A stretch of DNA of 64,000 nucleotides from Malaya genurostris (lineage: Eukaryota; Arthropoda; Insecta; Diptera; Culicidae). The position numbers and the translations under genes were made by a program. Within the stretch, counting starts at the first letter, position 1. The number at the start of each line of letters is the position of its first letter. Location of the stretch: NCBI RefSeq assembly GCF_030247185.1, contig NC_080572.1:236407336-236471335 (forward strand). Reading direction: 5' to 3'. The notes beneath the pieces were generated by a model. The model searched no databases and was not told the DNA's origin. It saw nothing but the letters and a program-made list of their open reading frames with translations. Positions 10,092 through 22,400 of the stretch are shown piece after piece.

Positions 10092-12720
10092 TCAGTCGTA
10101 GACCACGCGGGTCTCTGCTGTATACAGGAGGCGTCTCCATTCAACTCGGTTCACGGCTGCTCGCCACCAGCCTCGGTAGCTGCGAAGGGTCCGCAGGTCG
10201 TCCTCAATTTGATCGATCCATCTTGCCCGCTGCGCGCCTCTTCTTCTTATACCGGTCGGATCATTAACGAGAATCATTTCAACCGGGTTGTTCTCCGACA
10301 TTCTCACAACATGCCCGGCCCACCGTAACCGCCCGACCTTGGCCGTTTGGACGAGGGTTGGTCCTCCCAGCAACTGGTGCAGTTCATGGTTCATTCGCCT
10401 TCTCCACGTACCGTCTTCCATCCGCACTCCCCCGAAGATGGTTCGCAACATCTTCCGTTCAAAAACACCTAGTGCGCGTTGATCCTCCGCAAGCATTGTC
10501 CAGGACTCATGCCCGTAGAGGATAACTGGTCTAATCAGCGTTTTGTAGATAGTTAACTTCGTACGACGGCGAATTTTATTCGATCGAAGCGTCCTGCGGA
10601 GTCCAAAGTAAGCACGATTTCCTGACAATATGCGTCTCTGAATTTCTCTGCTGGTGTCATTATCGGCAGTGAGCCCAAGTACACGAACGCGTCGACCATT
10701 TCGATTTCATCACCACCAATCAGAACTCGTAATGGGTGGCTGACGTTATCTTCTCTAGTCCGATCCGCTTGGCCTCAGCTTTTAGTCCTATGTACGTATC
10801 TTCCATCTTCTCAAAGTTGCGTGCTATAATATCAATATCATCAACGGAACCAAGTAGCTGGACGGACTTCCTTAAAAACATTCCACTCGTGTCTATCCTC
10901 GCTCTTCTTATCACACCCTCCAAAGCAATGTTGAATAGCAGACACGAAAGGCCATCACTTTGCCGTAGCCCTCTGCGAGTTTCGAAGGGACTCGAGTTTA
11001 TCCCCGATACTCGAACAACGCACATCACTCGATGCATCGTAGCCTTGACCAATCGTATCAGTTTGTCCGGGAATCCGTAGTCGTGCATGATTTTCCATAG
11101 CTGTTCTCGATCGATTGTGTCGTAGGCTGATTTGAAATCGATAAGTGATGTGTGGGCACATTGTATTCGCGGCACTTTTGCAACACATGGCGGATGGCGA
11201 ACACTTGGTCCGTGGTAGCTCGTTCGCCCATAAATCCTGCCTGATATTGTCCCACGACTTCGTTTGCAATCGGTGAAAGTCGACGGCATAAGATTTGGGA
11301 GAGTACCTTGTAGGCGGCGTTCAGCACAGTTATCGCGCGGTAATTGCAGCAATCCAGCTTATCACTCTTTTTGTAGATGGGACACACGATTCCTTCCATC
11401 CATTCCTCTGGTAAAAGCTTGTCCTCCCAGATCTTGGTAACGACCCAGTACAGTGCTTTCACCAGTGCATTACCACCGTGTTTTACTAGCTCGCTTGGTA
11501 GTTGGTCAACGCCAGCGCCCTTATTATTTTTCAACCGGTTTACCACCTCCTCCACTTCTTGGAGGTCTGGGACCGGCAGTCTATCGTCCTCCGCACGTGT
11601 TCCCAAGTTCGTTACCACGCCGCCACTTTCGTATTCCGCCACATCGCCATTGAGGTGCTCGTCGAAATACTGCCGCCACCTCTCGATCACCTCACAGTCG
11701 TTCGTGAGAAGATCCCCGTTGGTGTCCTTGCACATATCGGCCTGTGGCACATGGCCTCTGCGCGAACGGTTCACCTTCTCGTAGAACTGCCTTGAGTCAT
11801 TAGCACGGAACAGCTTTTCCATCGCTTCGCGATCTCGGTCTTCCTGTTGGCGCTTTTTTCTACGGGACACCGAGCTTAGTCTGTTCCGCGCCTGTCTGTA
11901 TCGCTCCTCGTTTGCTCTCGTCCGGTGTTGCAGCTTGCTCGCCCAAGATGCATTCTTCTCGGCCACTAACTGTTCACATTCGTCGTCGAACCAGTCGTTC
12001 CTTACGTTCGGAGCCGCCGTACCTAGCGTTGCTGATGCAGTGCTACCTATGGCAGAACGGATGTCTCTCCAGCCATCTTCAAGAGTAGCTGCACCAAGCT
12101 GCTCTTCCGTTGGTTGTGCCACTGCCAACTGCTGCGCGTAATCTTGGGCTACTCCAGCATCCCGGAGCCGCGCGATGTTAAACCGCGACGTTCGGTTCCG
12201 ACGTTGGGTAGCCACTGTCGAAAGTTTTGAGCGCATGCATACATCAACCACAGCAGCACTGCGGTAGGTGCAAACATTGTTGATGTCCGAGAAAAATTTT
12301 CCGTCGATCAAAACGTGGTCGATTTGGTTTTCGGTCTGTTGGTCAGGTGATCTCCAGGTAGCTTTGTGGATATCCTTGCGGGGAAAGAAGGTGCTTCTGA
12401 CTACCATTCCTCGGGAGGCCGCAAAGTTGACACACCGTTGGCCGTTGTTATTCGATGCGGCATGCAGGCTGTTTGGCCCGATTACCGGTCGGTACATTGC
12501 CTCCCTTCCTAACTGGGCATTCATGTCACCGATGACAATTTTTACGTCTCTGCGTGGGCAGCCGTCATAGGCTTGTTCCAGCTGCACGTAGAACGCTTCT
12601 TTCTCGTCATCGGGTCTCCCTTCGTGTGGGCAGTGCACGTTGATGATGCTGTAATTGAAAAAAACGGCCTTTAATTCTCAACTTACACATCCTAGCGTTG
12701 ATCGGCTGCCACCCAAGAGT
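10071..12720 (-). pseudogene. RTE-like non-LTR retrotransposon, 5'-truncated and frameshifted
   Basis: Read from right to left, the element encodes the C-terminal half of an apurinic-type endonuclease (GDMNAQLG, then IDHVLIDGKFFSDI), a linker, a reverse transcriptase (YRAITVLNAAYK, QAGFMGERATTDQ, IDFKSAYDT) and the usual C-terminal region (ERKMLRTIFGG, LRWAGHVVRM). This order fits the RTE clade, which copies its RNA onto nicked chromosomal DNA. It is dead. A 7-T run at 12658-12664 breaks the endonuclease frame. A frameshift near 11150 splits the palm, and another near 10660-10720 separates the C-terminal region. The catalytic F/YADD is SVDD and the RQGD motif is RQSD. The N-terminal endonuclease is missing. 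The last codon is followed almost at once by a hexanucleotide tail. Confidence 0.88.
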
Positions 12721-12799
12721 GAAGTTTACTGCAGTGGAGAGATCGTCAATGTGTTCCACATTTAGTTTCAATTGAATTGAATGAAGTTTTACTGCACTG
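12716..12799 (-). repeat. 84-bp repeat shared with 61359-61442
   Basis: On the minus strand this matches the plus strand at 61359-61442 nearly base for base, including TGTGGAACACATTGACGATC and GCAGTAAACTTCACTCT. It abuts the truncated end of the RTE-like element. Whether it belongs to that element or to a separate MITE is unresolved. Confidence 0.7.
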
Positions 12800-13051
12800 C
12801 TAACCAGAATTTTGTATTGATAAACTTAACACATACATACAAAGCATACAAACCATTCTGAACAGTCCGTTTTAAGGAATCACTCATACTTAAATGTTCA
12901 CCCGACGCAACAGAATGAACTTTGAAGCAGTTCCTTGTACAGTTTTCTAAGCAGCGAGAAAGTTTTCTCAGAACGTGTTCTGTATATTCAAGTTGCCAAA
13001 AAGTGCCACGCGTACTTTAGGTCTCTGATAAAGTGGATATTGTACAGGTAC

Positions 13052-13291
13052 CAGGCACGTGCGCAGGGGGAGGGGGGGGGGGGTTTAGGGGAAGATTTTT
13101 CAACATTAGGTTGCATGAACAATAGAGTACTTATTATATAAAAGCGCAAATAACTTGACTTTGCTTTCAAATTTGTGCACCTTTCCCACCGTTGAATCTT
13201 CACCCTCATTGAAGCCCCCCCTCCCCCCTCTTGAACACCTGCCCTCCCTTCTTTTGAACCTTCCAATGAACCCTCCCTTGAACACGGCCTG
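13052..13291. mobile_element. hAT-like MITE with poly-G/poly-C arms
   Basis: 240 bp from CAGGCACGTGCGC to GAACACGGCCTG, flanked by ACAGGTAC (13044-13051) and TCAGGTAC (13292-13299), 7 of 8 bases identical. A G-rich run follows the left end and C-rich runs (CCCCCCCTCCCCCCTC) precede the right end. Non-coding. Confidence 0.65.
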
Positions 13292-13299
13292 TCAGGTAC

Positions 13300-14288
13300 T
13301 GTGGAACTATTGGTTGCTTAGAGAGACGTCGCGTACATTTTAATTTGATATTGATCTTACCAATTTGAACATTCTTCTCAGAATATGATATATAAAATGG
13401 CAGAATATATCCATTTTGATAATCATATTGAACATTGATAACTAATTGCCATTTGTTGTGTGCGCTAAATAATTAGAAAGCAAAATGCAAGGAAAATCTA
13501 TTAGTTTGACATTAACGCTTCTACAGAACAATCTTTTCATTGATTCATTCAAAAATTTTCTGATTTCCATTACACACAATCCATCAACTGGTAAACGATA
13601 TCAGAACTTTTTCTGCTGCCTACAGAGGTTTACTAGAACAGTCATATGCATTCCGTTATTGAGTCATTTGGCAAGCAATAATTTTGATATCCAATTAAGC
13701 ACGTGGCTCGAAATGACAAATTACATGATCCAAGTATGCATGTGAAATCTCCACACAAAACAACTCGTAGCGCGCCAAACGATTTTATCAATGATCTAGT
13801 ATTCTTTCCTTCAACGGTCAAGCACTTATGCAACTCGTTACGCACCAAACATCAATCGCAGATCTAACATGCATTGGCGACTTTTTCAATGGAAAATTCC
13901 ATTGTCCATACAAAACAACTTCAACGATTTTTCCCACTTTTCCGGCAAATTTTCCAAATTTTTTTTGATGTAGGAACTCGGTGGGGGTGGAAACTAATCA
14001 AACAAAAAAAGATTCACGTTAATCCGTCCATCCGTTCTTAAGTGATGCGATTACAAAGAATGATCTCTGCATTTTTATATATATAGATATAGATAGATAG
14101 ATAGATAGATATAGATATAGATTCATAAAAATCTGTGAGTTTTGATAAAATCTGTGTTCTGTGACACGAATCTTTGTGGAAAAATAGACAAAAAAAAATC
14201 TGTGGCTTTACAGAAAAATCTGTGAATGGTAACTCTGATTCGGAACAAAAACAGATTTTTGAAAAAAAAAATGATCTAACATCCTTGG
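13300..14288. other. Intergenic; retroelement-like 3' tail near 14090
   Basis: No gene recognised. 13757-13860 has two diverged copies of an AACTCGTwrCGCrCCAAAC phrase. About 13970-14090 (TCCGTTCTTAAGTGATGCG, then TATATATAGATA) resembles the 3' end of an interspersed mosquito repeat, recalled from memory. The 86-codon ORF at 13485-13745 has no recognisable family. Confidence 0.4.
14085..14122 (+). repeat. (GATA)n-like microsatellite
   Basis: Run of GATA and GATATA units (ATAGATAGATAGATAGATAT). It may be the expanded tail of the preceding repeat. Confidence 0.8.
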
Positions 14289-14328
14289 CGGGAAGGATGA
14301 ATAAGCCCGTTGTCAGGTCTTGCCTTAG
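14289..14328 (+). mobile_element. Solo right end of a P-like element
   Basis: GGAAGGATGAATAAG followed by GTTGTCAGGTCTTGCCTTAG matches the right ends of the P-like elements at 40910-40948 and 50300-50350. I found no matching left end nearby, so this is a truncated copy. Confidence 0.6.
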
Positions 14329-14941
14329 ATTTTCACATTACATGTTACACATTCTTCCCAGAAACATTTCAATTGGGCTCTAAATGCACGGTTGCCACTA
14401 TCATGCTCTGACGCAGACTCAGACAGAGAGTCTCATTGAGCAATGTCCGTCTTCAGTTCTCGTCCTACCGAACGATTTGGGTGGAGCGGAACATTAATTT
14501 TAACTGTACAAAACGCCACAAAATTGTTTTGCCATCCTTCTAATCGACGAGCTCGTCTCTGAAGACGGGGGAGTATTTCGAATTCCCATCCTGCGTCACC
14601 AAAGATGGTACTGGCGGCATCCCAATGAATAAATGTTATTTTCATTTCATGCTGATGGGAAGTAATTCCTTTTTTTAATCATTAATCACGAAAATCGATT
14701 ATACTCATTAGATGTGATGCAGTGTTATCTAAAAAAATGACAACATGCCATTTAGCTTAAACTGTTTATTGTTTTACAACATCTTATACTGCATAAATTT
14801 AGGCTTAACAAATTGAACCTAGTTCCTTAAGCCCAAGAATTTAATCATTTATTTATTATTTTTGACAGCTTTAACCAATTACCCTTAGCTTTATTATGCT
14901 GAAACACTTCAAAAGAAATAAACTATTTGAAGAATGGCATG
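14329..14941. other. Intergenic; unrecognised 70-codon ORF on minus strand
   Basis: The ORF at 14433-14645 (minus) has ordinary protein-like composition but no family that I recognise and no splice or polyadenylation support. Nothing else seen. Confidence 0.35.
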
Positions 14942-15283
14942 TCAGAAAACCAATTTTACCGAGAAAATTAGCAGTTCTATCGATTGACGCTTTTTGATTG
15001 GCTGCCCGAGTGTGACGCCGTACCCCAAAAATTCAGACATCTCGCTAGATTCATCCTGGAGGCAAACGGACAATTTACAAGCAGCTGCCTTTCCGTTTGA
15101 CACATCGTCAACGTGGTTGCATTTGTTTGAGAAATTGCGCATAAATAAAGCCAATTTGTCGGGTTCATCAGTGCTACTTCTTTTGTTGTTTGAAGGTGCG
15201 GACATTTTGCATAATCTTATATTTTGTATGTGTGACATTTCTTGTACTTGGAGACGAGAACAGACAACTGCAACCTGACTCAA
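14942..15283 (-). CDS. Hypothetical 113-codon ORF, possibly an exon
   Basis: Unrecognised. An internal ATG (codon 27) has a favourable insect context (CAAAATGTC) and opens a hydrophilic, Ser/Asp/Lys-rich stretch (MSAPSNNKRSSTDEPDK), unlike the low-complexity translation of the surrounding AT-rich DNA. Near the 3' end the frame crosses a possible splice donor (CTCG|GTAAAA), so this could be one exon. Against a gene: no domain, the opposite strand is also open (14994-15278), and no partner exon is visible. It could equally be a fragment of a mobile element. Confidence 0.2.
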   Translation of the reverse strand: MSQVAVVCSRLQVQEMSHIQNIRLCKMSAPSNNKRSSTDEPDKLALFMRNFSNKCNHVDDVSNGKAAACKLSVCLQDESSEMSEFLGYGVTLGQPIKKRQSIELLIFSVKLVF

Positions 15284-15813
15284 ATTAGAACTTACACACA
15301 GTTTGACCAGCTGGATTCATGTTGAGGCGTGTAACAAAGATTGATTACAAATAGTGAAGTTTCGAGAAGTTTTTTGTTTCGATGTTATCTTAATTTACTA
15401 TGCAAGCTGACAAAAAAATAACATCAAACTAAACCGCCTAGCCTGACGTAGTACTCTTCTCAGTTTTAACTTGTTTTGCAACGACGAACTTCCCACTCTC
15501 GCACATTTACAATGTAAGCGCGCACCCATATCAATTGAACCATTAAAAAGTTACAACCATTATGCGGTTAGGGCAATAGGTGGACAAGCTGTCCCATAAA
15601 CCATGATATTTTATGTTTTCTACGCCCATAGACATGCACCCAAGTCAGTGTCTATCTATAATGGAAAAGTTCGAGCTTCAGCCCATTCCCCTACCTTTAT
15701 TTGGCAAGTGATAATCAATTTTCACGCGTGAGGTGTTAAACTTACTGTTTAGCCTAGTTTCTAGTCGTCTAAATTACTCAGATACAATGAAACCGTTTTT
15801 GTTTATCTATTTT
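15284..15813. other. Intergenic, nothing recognised
   Basis: No gene, bounded repeat or RNA gene seen. Confidence 0.4.
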
Positions 15814-16399
15814 TATACTTATTTTCGTTCGCTGGATCTCGGTGAAATAATTGCCGAGATTTGCACCGCCGAGTGCTTGGTAATCATCTCGGTAAGGATA
15901 AAACTTCTGAGAGTCTCGGTAATCTCGAATTTGACAAACGTCAGTTATTACCGAAATCGTCAGTAAAAAGTTTACTGCCTGATCCGCATAACCTTTGCTG
16001 AATGTTCGGCAAAAGCAACGAAGTGGAATCATTAATTGAAAGTAAACAATGTATTCGTTTTTTTTAATAAATTATTAACATTCAATGAATCAACATTATC
16101 TAGATTTCATTTTATTTTCGTATTAACTCCATGCGAAAATGTAAAAGCTAAATGACAGTTGTCTTATCGAATTTCAGCAAAAGCTTATAACAATGTTCCG
16201 AAACTTCGGCAAACGATTTGCTAAATTCGCGCTAATTGTTAATCACTGATGAGTTCAGCACTATTTAAAAAGATGCACTTTGCTGATAAATTAGTAAATT
16301 TACTAAAGGAATCTCTGAAAACTTAATATTGATTACTAAGCGAACGTCAGAATTGTCGGCATTTTACTACACCGAGCTCGAGAATTGATGTTAAGTGTG
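15814..16399. mobile_element. MITE with TA target (copy 2, shorter)
   Basis: Relative of 7621-8629: shared phrases are ATCTCGG near the left end, TTTGACAAACGTCA, TACCGAAATCGTCAG and, at the right end, ACCGAGCTCGAGAA and TTAAGTGTG followed by TA. The left end is eroded, so its border is approximate. Non-coding. Confidence 0.6.
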
Positions 16400-17397
16400 T
16401 AATCATATATGTTTACGTGATTATAATCGTTTGTGATAAATTTTAAGTTTTTTCTTATTCGACCTCCAAAAAATGGTTTTGAAGTTTTATTAAACTTTCA
16501 AAACTAAAATTCAAATAAGCAAAGCTAACAATTCAATGCTTATACAATTCAACCGATACCAACTCCTAATAATGCGAAAGTAGATTAAAAAAATAACACT
16601 CATCATAATCGGGAGTAAAAAATATGGCTAATGTACATCAAGTCAGATCTCCAACGACGACAAACTGGTAAAAACTTTTAGCTGTAACCCTAAGACAAGA
16701 CCTGTCAAAAAGGGGGGGGGGGGGGGGGGGGGGGGATGAAGTGTTATGTTGTATACTGTGTTCACACTATGCATTTATATCCATACTTGACCTTTTCCGA
16801 TTTCCGAAAGATCCGGTACAACATCAACAATGGGTTCGATTTTGCGAATGAGAATTTGGGGCGTAAATCAAACTGTAAAAATGTTAATGAAATATAAAAA
16901 AATAGATTTGGTTTCAAAGTTACATTTTCTAAATGGTAAAAAGTCAGATGGTTTTACTACACTGATAAAAATTCGCACGATCGGTTCATTCGTAAACAGC
17001 ACTTCAATGTAATATGCTTTTTCATTTAAATACATGAACAAAGCGATTTGTTTTGAGATTTTATGTGCAATTCACTAAGATGCAAGATGAGATTATTTTT
17101 CACTCAGCTTCGATGTGTTTTTCCTTTGTATGTGAGGTGTTTTGCTATTGAATTGAACTACTTGTGTTGAACAGTTCATTTTCTAGTGGAAATGAGTACA
17201 GCACAAATGTATGTGCAAAACACTTGATTCGAATAACTGTGTTTCAGTTGTGTTCTATGTGGAAAAAAAATGTGACATTCGTATGAAATTCATATAGAAT
17301 CTAGAGGTAACGATATATCTTTTCGGTTTGAGGTGCATTTCATATAAATGTAGCATGATTTCCACTAAATATCAACAGTTTTTATACTCATTTTCAG

Positions 17398-17700
17398 GGC
17401 TGGCAAAATCACGATCAAAAAATCATCAAATCACGATCACTACTGATCATGAATCACTTGTGATCTTTCCTTTAAAGATCACTACTGATCTGATCTTTTT
17501 ACGATCAGTTGATCAGTCATCTCCAAATCACATCTAGGACGATCGGCAATGATCTTCCGTTACACAAAATCACTGCTGATTTTGAAACACAGCTGATCTA
17601 GATTTTTGTAAGATCAATCATTGGATGATTTGATCTGTTTTGAGCATTGTGACAAAAATCAAACGTGATCGTGATCAGACATGAATGCAAATTGATTTAC
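17398..17700. repeat. GATC-rich subterminal repeat block (left)
   Basis: Dense array of GATCAC, ACTGATCA, TGATCT and similar motifs, many palindromic. A matching block lies at 40370-40650 at the other end. Multiple short motifs near the ends are the binding sites of hAT transposases; that role is inferred here. Confidence 0.6.
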
Positions 17701-17801
17701 TTTTTAAATCGTTGATGTTGTGTTTCATCTGGTGAGGGGTGCGAAAATTGATGACAATAGAAAATTATGCATCCAACGAAAGATTAGCGGTACGTAATAG
17801 G

Positions 17802-18220
17802 GCGTGTCAATGGGACTTCAAAATCAATAAATTTTGATGTTTCGAATGCGTGGAGGTGTTCAAATCGGAGAAAATATTCTGTTTTGTCGCTTTTGGGAAT
17901 CTAATGATGGGTGAAAGAGCGTGTCAATGGGGTTTGAAAATCAATAAGTTTTGATGTTTCGAATGAGTGGAGGTGTTCAAATCGAAGAAAATTTTCTATT
18001 TTGTCGCTTTTGGGAAGCTAATGATGGGTGACAGAGCCTGTCAAATTGAATCAAATGAAAAAGTTTTAATTTTGTTTACGCGAGAGACTGTTCAAATCGA
18101 TGAATTTTTTCATATATGTTTCTTTCAAGAATGATGGGTGAAAAAGTGTGTCAATGGGACTTGTAAACGAGTTAGTTCCAACGCATTGAATGCGGGAGGA
18201 TGTTCAAATGGATAGTTGAT
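17802..18220 (+). repeat. 117-bp tandem repeat, about 3.5 copies
   Basis: Units start at 17802, 17919, 18036 and (degenerate, 110 bp later) 18146. Each starts G(C/T)GTGTCAATGG or a variant. The first two then have an AAAATCAATAA segment, GTTTTGTCGCTTTTGGGAA and ATGATGGGTG. One inverted unit lies at the other side of the satellite, 40190-40310. Confidence 0.8.
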
Positions 18221-19410
18221 CATTTCACACGCAAATAATTCAGCATTATTAGTTGGGTGATAAACGTCTTAATTTAAAAAAAAAAAACAATAGATGATAT
18301 AAATGACATTCTGTGAATCGATATTAATTCTAATGGCACTATATGTGAAATGAGATACAAACTGTTTAAAGAATGTATGATAAACTTGTATAAATGCGAC
18401 AGTAAATCAGATCGTCTTCATTTTCCATTAGAAACCCTCACAATAAACGACAGTCTGATTTTGATCATGTTTTGCCTTCTAATATTCTAAACGATTTAAG
18501 ATCAGTATGCAAATATTTAGAACAAAAGGCATTTTAAACTTGTCAAGCGATATTCAATTTTTTTCTCGCACTTTCGATTTATAAAATTACCATATGTTTG
18601 TAATGTTCGAAAATAAGCCGTGTAGAATTAATTCATATTCATTATGATTCTAAATTCTACAATAACGACCATGTTTATGGTAATGTAATCGAATTTTGAA
18701 TGCATTTATAGTGTAATGCTTGCAAGGTTATGCTCAGAATAAAAATTATTGTTTATCCACTGTTGGTGTTAGAACGTGTGTTGAAAATAAAGCATTTTTT
18801 TGGTTCCAACAATAGTAAATACATTTTCATACATATACTTATACATTTGATGTATCGTTCAAGCCATTTAGCCTATATTCCATCTTATTCGATGGCAAAC
18901 GATTTTGTTATCAATAGTCACATAAATTATGTTATGGCAATACTTAGTATGCTATATGTTTGATGTTACATATTTTCAACCAAAGCAACAAAAACTTTTT
19001 TATGGACATATTTAAGAAAACAATATAAGTTTCATTTAGAAGATTTTTGACAACTATTACCGAAAACCGGATTATAGTGACTTTATTTTGCCATCAACTA
19101 AAAACACTTACAAATTGAAATATTTTTTGCGACAGTTTTGAAGTTTTCGCACCTTTTTCGCGCCATCACTAATACGACCATTGAAACACTCCCCAGGTTT
19201 CCAATCTGGACAGCATAATATCACTAATTGGCATTATATTCGCTCTAGGGACTGCTTTAATACCGGCTTTAGCAAAATACATACAAAAGATACAAATTAG
19301 AGTTCTAAATTTAAATTTTATAACTGCATTACAATTCATGTTATTACATTTCAAAAAGTAGAAATCTCTATTTAGTTTCATAATTATTTTCTATCAAATA
19401 TATAAATTTG
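18221..19410. other. Non-coding interior of the hAT-like element
   Basis: AT-rich, no transposase domain, no bounded repeat. The only ORFs are a 77-codon frame at 18730-18963 and a 70-codon frame on the minus strand at 19169-19381, neither recognisable. Confidence 0.5.
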
Positions 19411-22400
19411 TTTGATTTTGATTTGATTTTGATTTGATTTTGATTTGATTTTGATTTGATTTTGATTTGATTTTGATTTGATTTTGATTTGATTTTGATT
19501 TGATTTTGATTTGATTTTGATTTGATTTTGATTTGATTTTGATTTGATTTTGATTTGATTTTGATTTGATTTTGATTTGATTTTGATTTGATTTTGATTT
19601 GATTTTGATTTGATTTTGATTTGATTTTGATTTGATTTTGATTTGATTTTGATTTGATTTTGATTTGATTTTGATTTGATTTTGATTTGATTTTGATTTG
19701 ATTTTGATTTGATTTTGATTTGATTTTGATTTGATTTTGATTTGATTTTGATTTGATTTTGATTTGATTTTGATTTGATTTTGATTTGATTTTGATTTGA
19801 TTTTGATTTGATTTTGATTTGATTTTGATTTGATTTTGATTTGATTTTGATTTGATTTTGATTTGATTTTGATTTGATTTTGATTTGATTTTGATTTGAT
19901 TTTGATTTGATTTTGATTTGATTTTGATTTGATTTTGATTTGATTTTGATTTGATTTTGATTTGATTTTGATTTGATTTTGATTTGATTTTGATTTGATT
20001 TTGATTTGATTTTGATTTGATTTTGATTTGATTTTGATTTGATTTTGATTTGATTTTGATTTGATTTTGATTTGATTTTGATTTGATTTTGATTTGATTT
20101 TGATTTGATTTTGATTTGATTTTGATTTGATTTTGATTTGATTTTGATTTGATTTTGATTTGATTTTGATTTGATTTTGATTTGATTTTGATTTGATTTT
20201 GATTTGATTTTGATTTGATTTTGATTTGATTTTGATTTGATTTTGATTTGATTTTGATTTGATTTTGATTTGATTTTGATTTGATTTTGATTTGATTTTG
20301 ATTTGATTTTGATTTGATTTTGATTTGATTTTGATTTGATTTTGATTTGATTTTGATTTGATTTTGATTTGATTTTGATTTGATTTTGATTTGATTTTGA
20401 TTTGATTTTGATTTGATTTTGATTTGATTTTGATTTGATTTTGATTTGATTTTGATTTGATTTTGATTTGATTTTGATTTGATTTTGATTTGATTTTGAT
20501 TTGATTTTGATTTGATTTTGATTTGATTTTGATTTGATTTTGATTTGATTTTGATTTGATTTTGATTTGATTTTGATTTGATTTTGATTTGATTTTGATT
20601 TGATTTTGATTTGATTTTGATTTGATTTTGATTTGATTTTGATTTGATTTTGATTTGATTTTGATTTGATTTTGATTTGATTTTGATTTGATTTTGATTT
20701 GATTTTGATTTGATTTTGATTTGATTTTGATTTGATTTTGATTTGATTTTGATTTGATTTTGATTTGATTTTGATTTGATTTTGATTTGATTTTGATTTG
20801 ATTTTGATTTGATTTTGATTTGATTTTGATTTGATTTTGATTTGATTTTGATTTGATTTTGATTTGATTTTGATTTGATTTTGATTTGATTTTGATTTGA
20901 TTTTGATTTGATTTTGATTTGATTTTGATTTGATTTTGATTTGATTTTGATTTGATTTTGATTTGATTTTGATTTGATTTTGATTTGATTTTGATTTGAT
21001 TTTGATTTGATTTTGATTTGATTTTGATTTGATTTTGATTTGATTTTGATTTGATTTTGATTTGATTTTGATTTGATTTTGATTTGATTTTGATTTGATT
21101 TTGATTTGATTTTGATTTGATTTTGATTTGATTTTGATTTGATTTTGATTTGATTTTGATTTGATTTTGATTTGATTTTGATTTGATTTTGATTTGATTT
21201 TGATTTGATTTTGATTTGATTTTGATTTGATTTTGATTTGATTTTGATTTGATTTTGATTTGATTTTGATTTGATTTTGATTTGATTTTGATTTGATTTT
21301 GATTTGATTTTGATTTGATTTTGATTTGATTTTGATTTGATTTTGATTTGATTTTGATTTGATTTTGATTTGATTTTGATTTGATTTTGATTTGATTTTG
21401 ATTTGATTTTGATTTGATTTTGATTTGATTTTGATTTGATTTTGATTTGATTTTGATTTGATTTTGATTTGATTTTGATTTGATTTTGATTTGATTTTGA
21501 TTTGATTTTGATTTGATTTTGATTTGATTTTGATTTGATTTTGATTTGATTTTGATTTGATTTTGATTTGATTTTGATTTGATTTTGATTTGATTTTGAT
21601 TTGATTTTGATTTGATTTTGATTTGATTTTGATTTGATTTTGATTTGATTTTGATTTGATTTTGATTTGATTTTGATTTGATTTTGATTTGATTTTGATT
21701 TGATTTTGATTTGATTTTGATTTGATTTTGATTTGATTTTGATTTGATTTTGATTTGATTTTGATTTGATTTTGATTTGATTTTGATTTGATTTTGATTT
21801 GATTTTGATTTGATTTTGATTTGATTTTGATTTGATTTTGATTTGATTTTGATTTGATTTTGATTTGATTTTGATTTGATTTTGATTTGATTTTGATTTG
21901 ATTTTGATTTGATTTTGATTTGATTTTGATTTGATTTTGATTTGATTTTGATTTGATTTTGATTTGATTTTGATTTGATTTTGATTTGATTTTGATTTGA
22001 TTTTGATTTGATTTTGATTTGATTTTGATTTGATTTTGATTTGATTTTGATTTGATTTTGATTTGATTTTGATTTGATTTTGATTTGATTTTGATTTGAT
22101 TTTGATTTGATTTTGATTTGATTTTGATTTGATTTTGATTTGATTTTGATTTGATTTTGATTTGATTTTGATTTGATTTTGATTTGATTTTGATTTGATT
22201 TTGATTTGATTTTGATTTGATTTTGATTTGATTTTGATTTGATTTTGATTTGATTTTGATTTGATTTTGATTTGATTTTGATTTGATTTTGATTTGATTT
22301 TGATTTGATTTTGATTTGATTTTGATTTGATTTTGATTTGATTTTGATTTGATTTTGATTTGATTTTGATTTGATTTTGATTTGATTTTGATTTGATTTT

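Noticed and set aside
11377..12570. Several plus-strand ORFs of 60-135 codons
   Set aside because: Antisense shadows of the RTE-like polyprotein; translations are Ser/Pro/Arg-rich with no domain.
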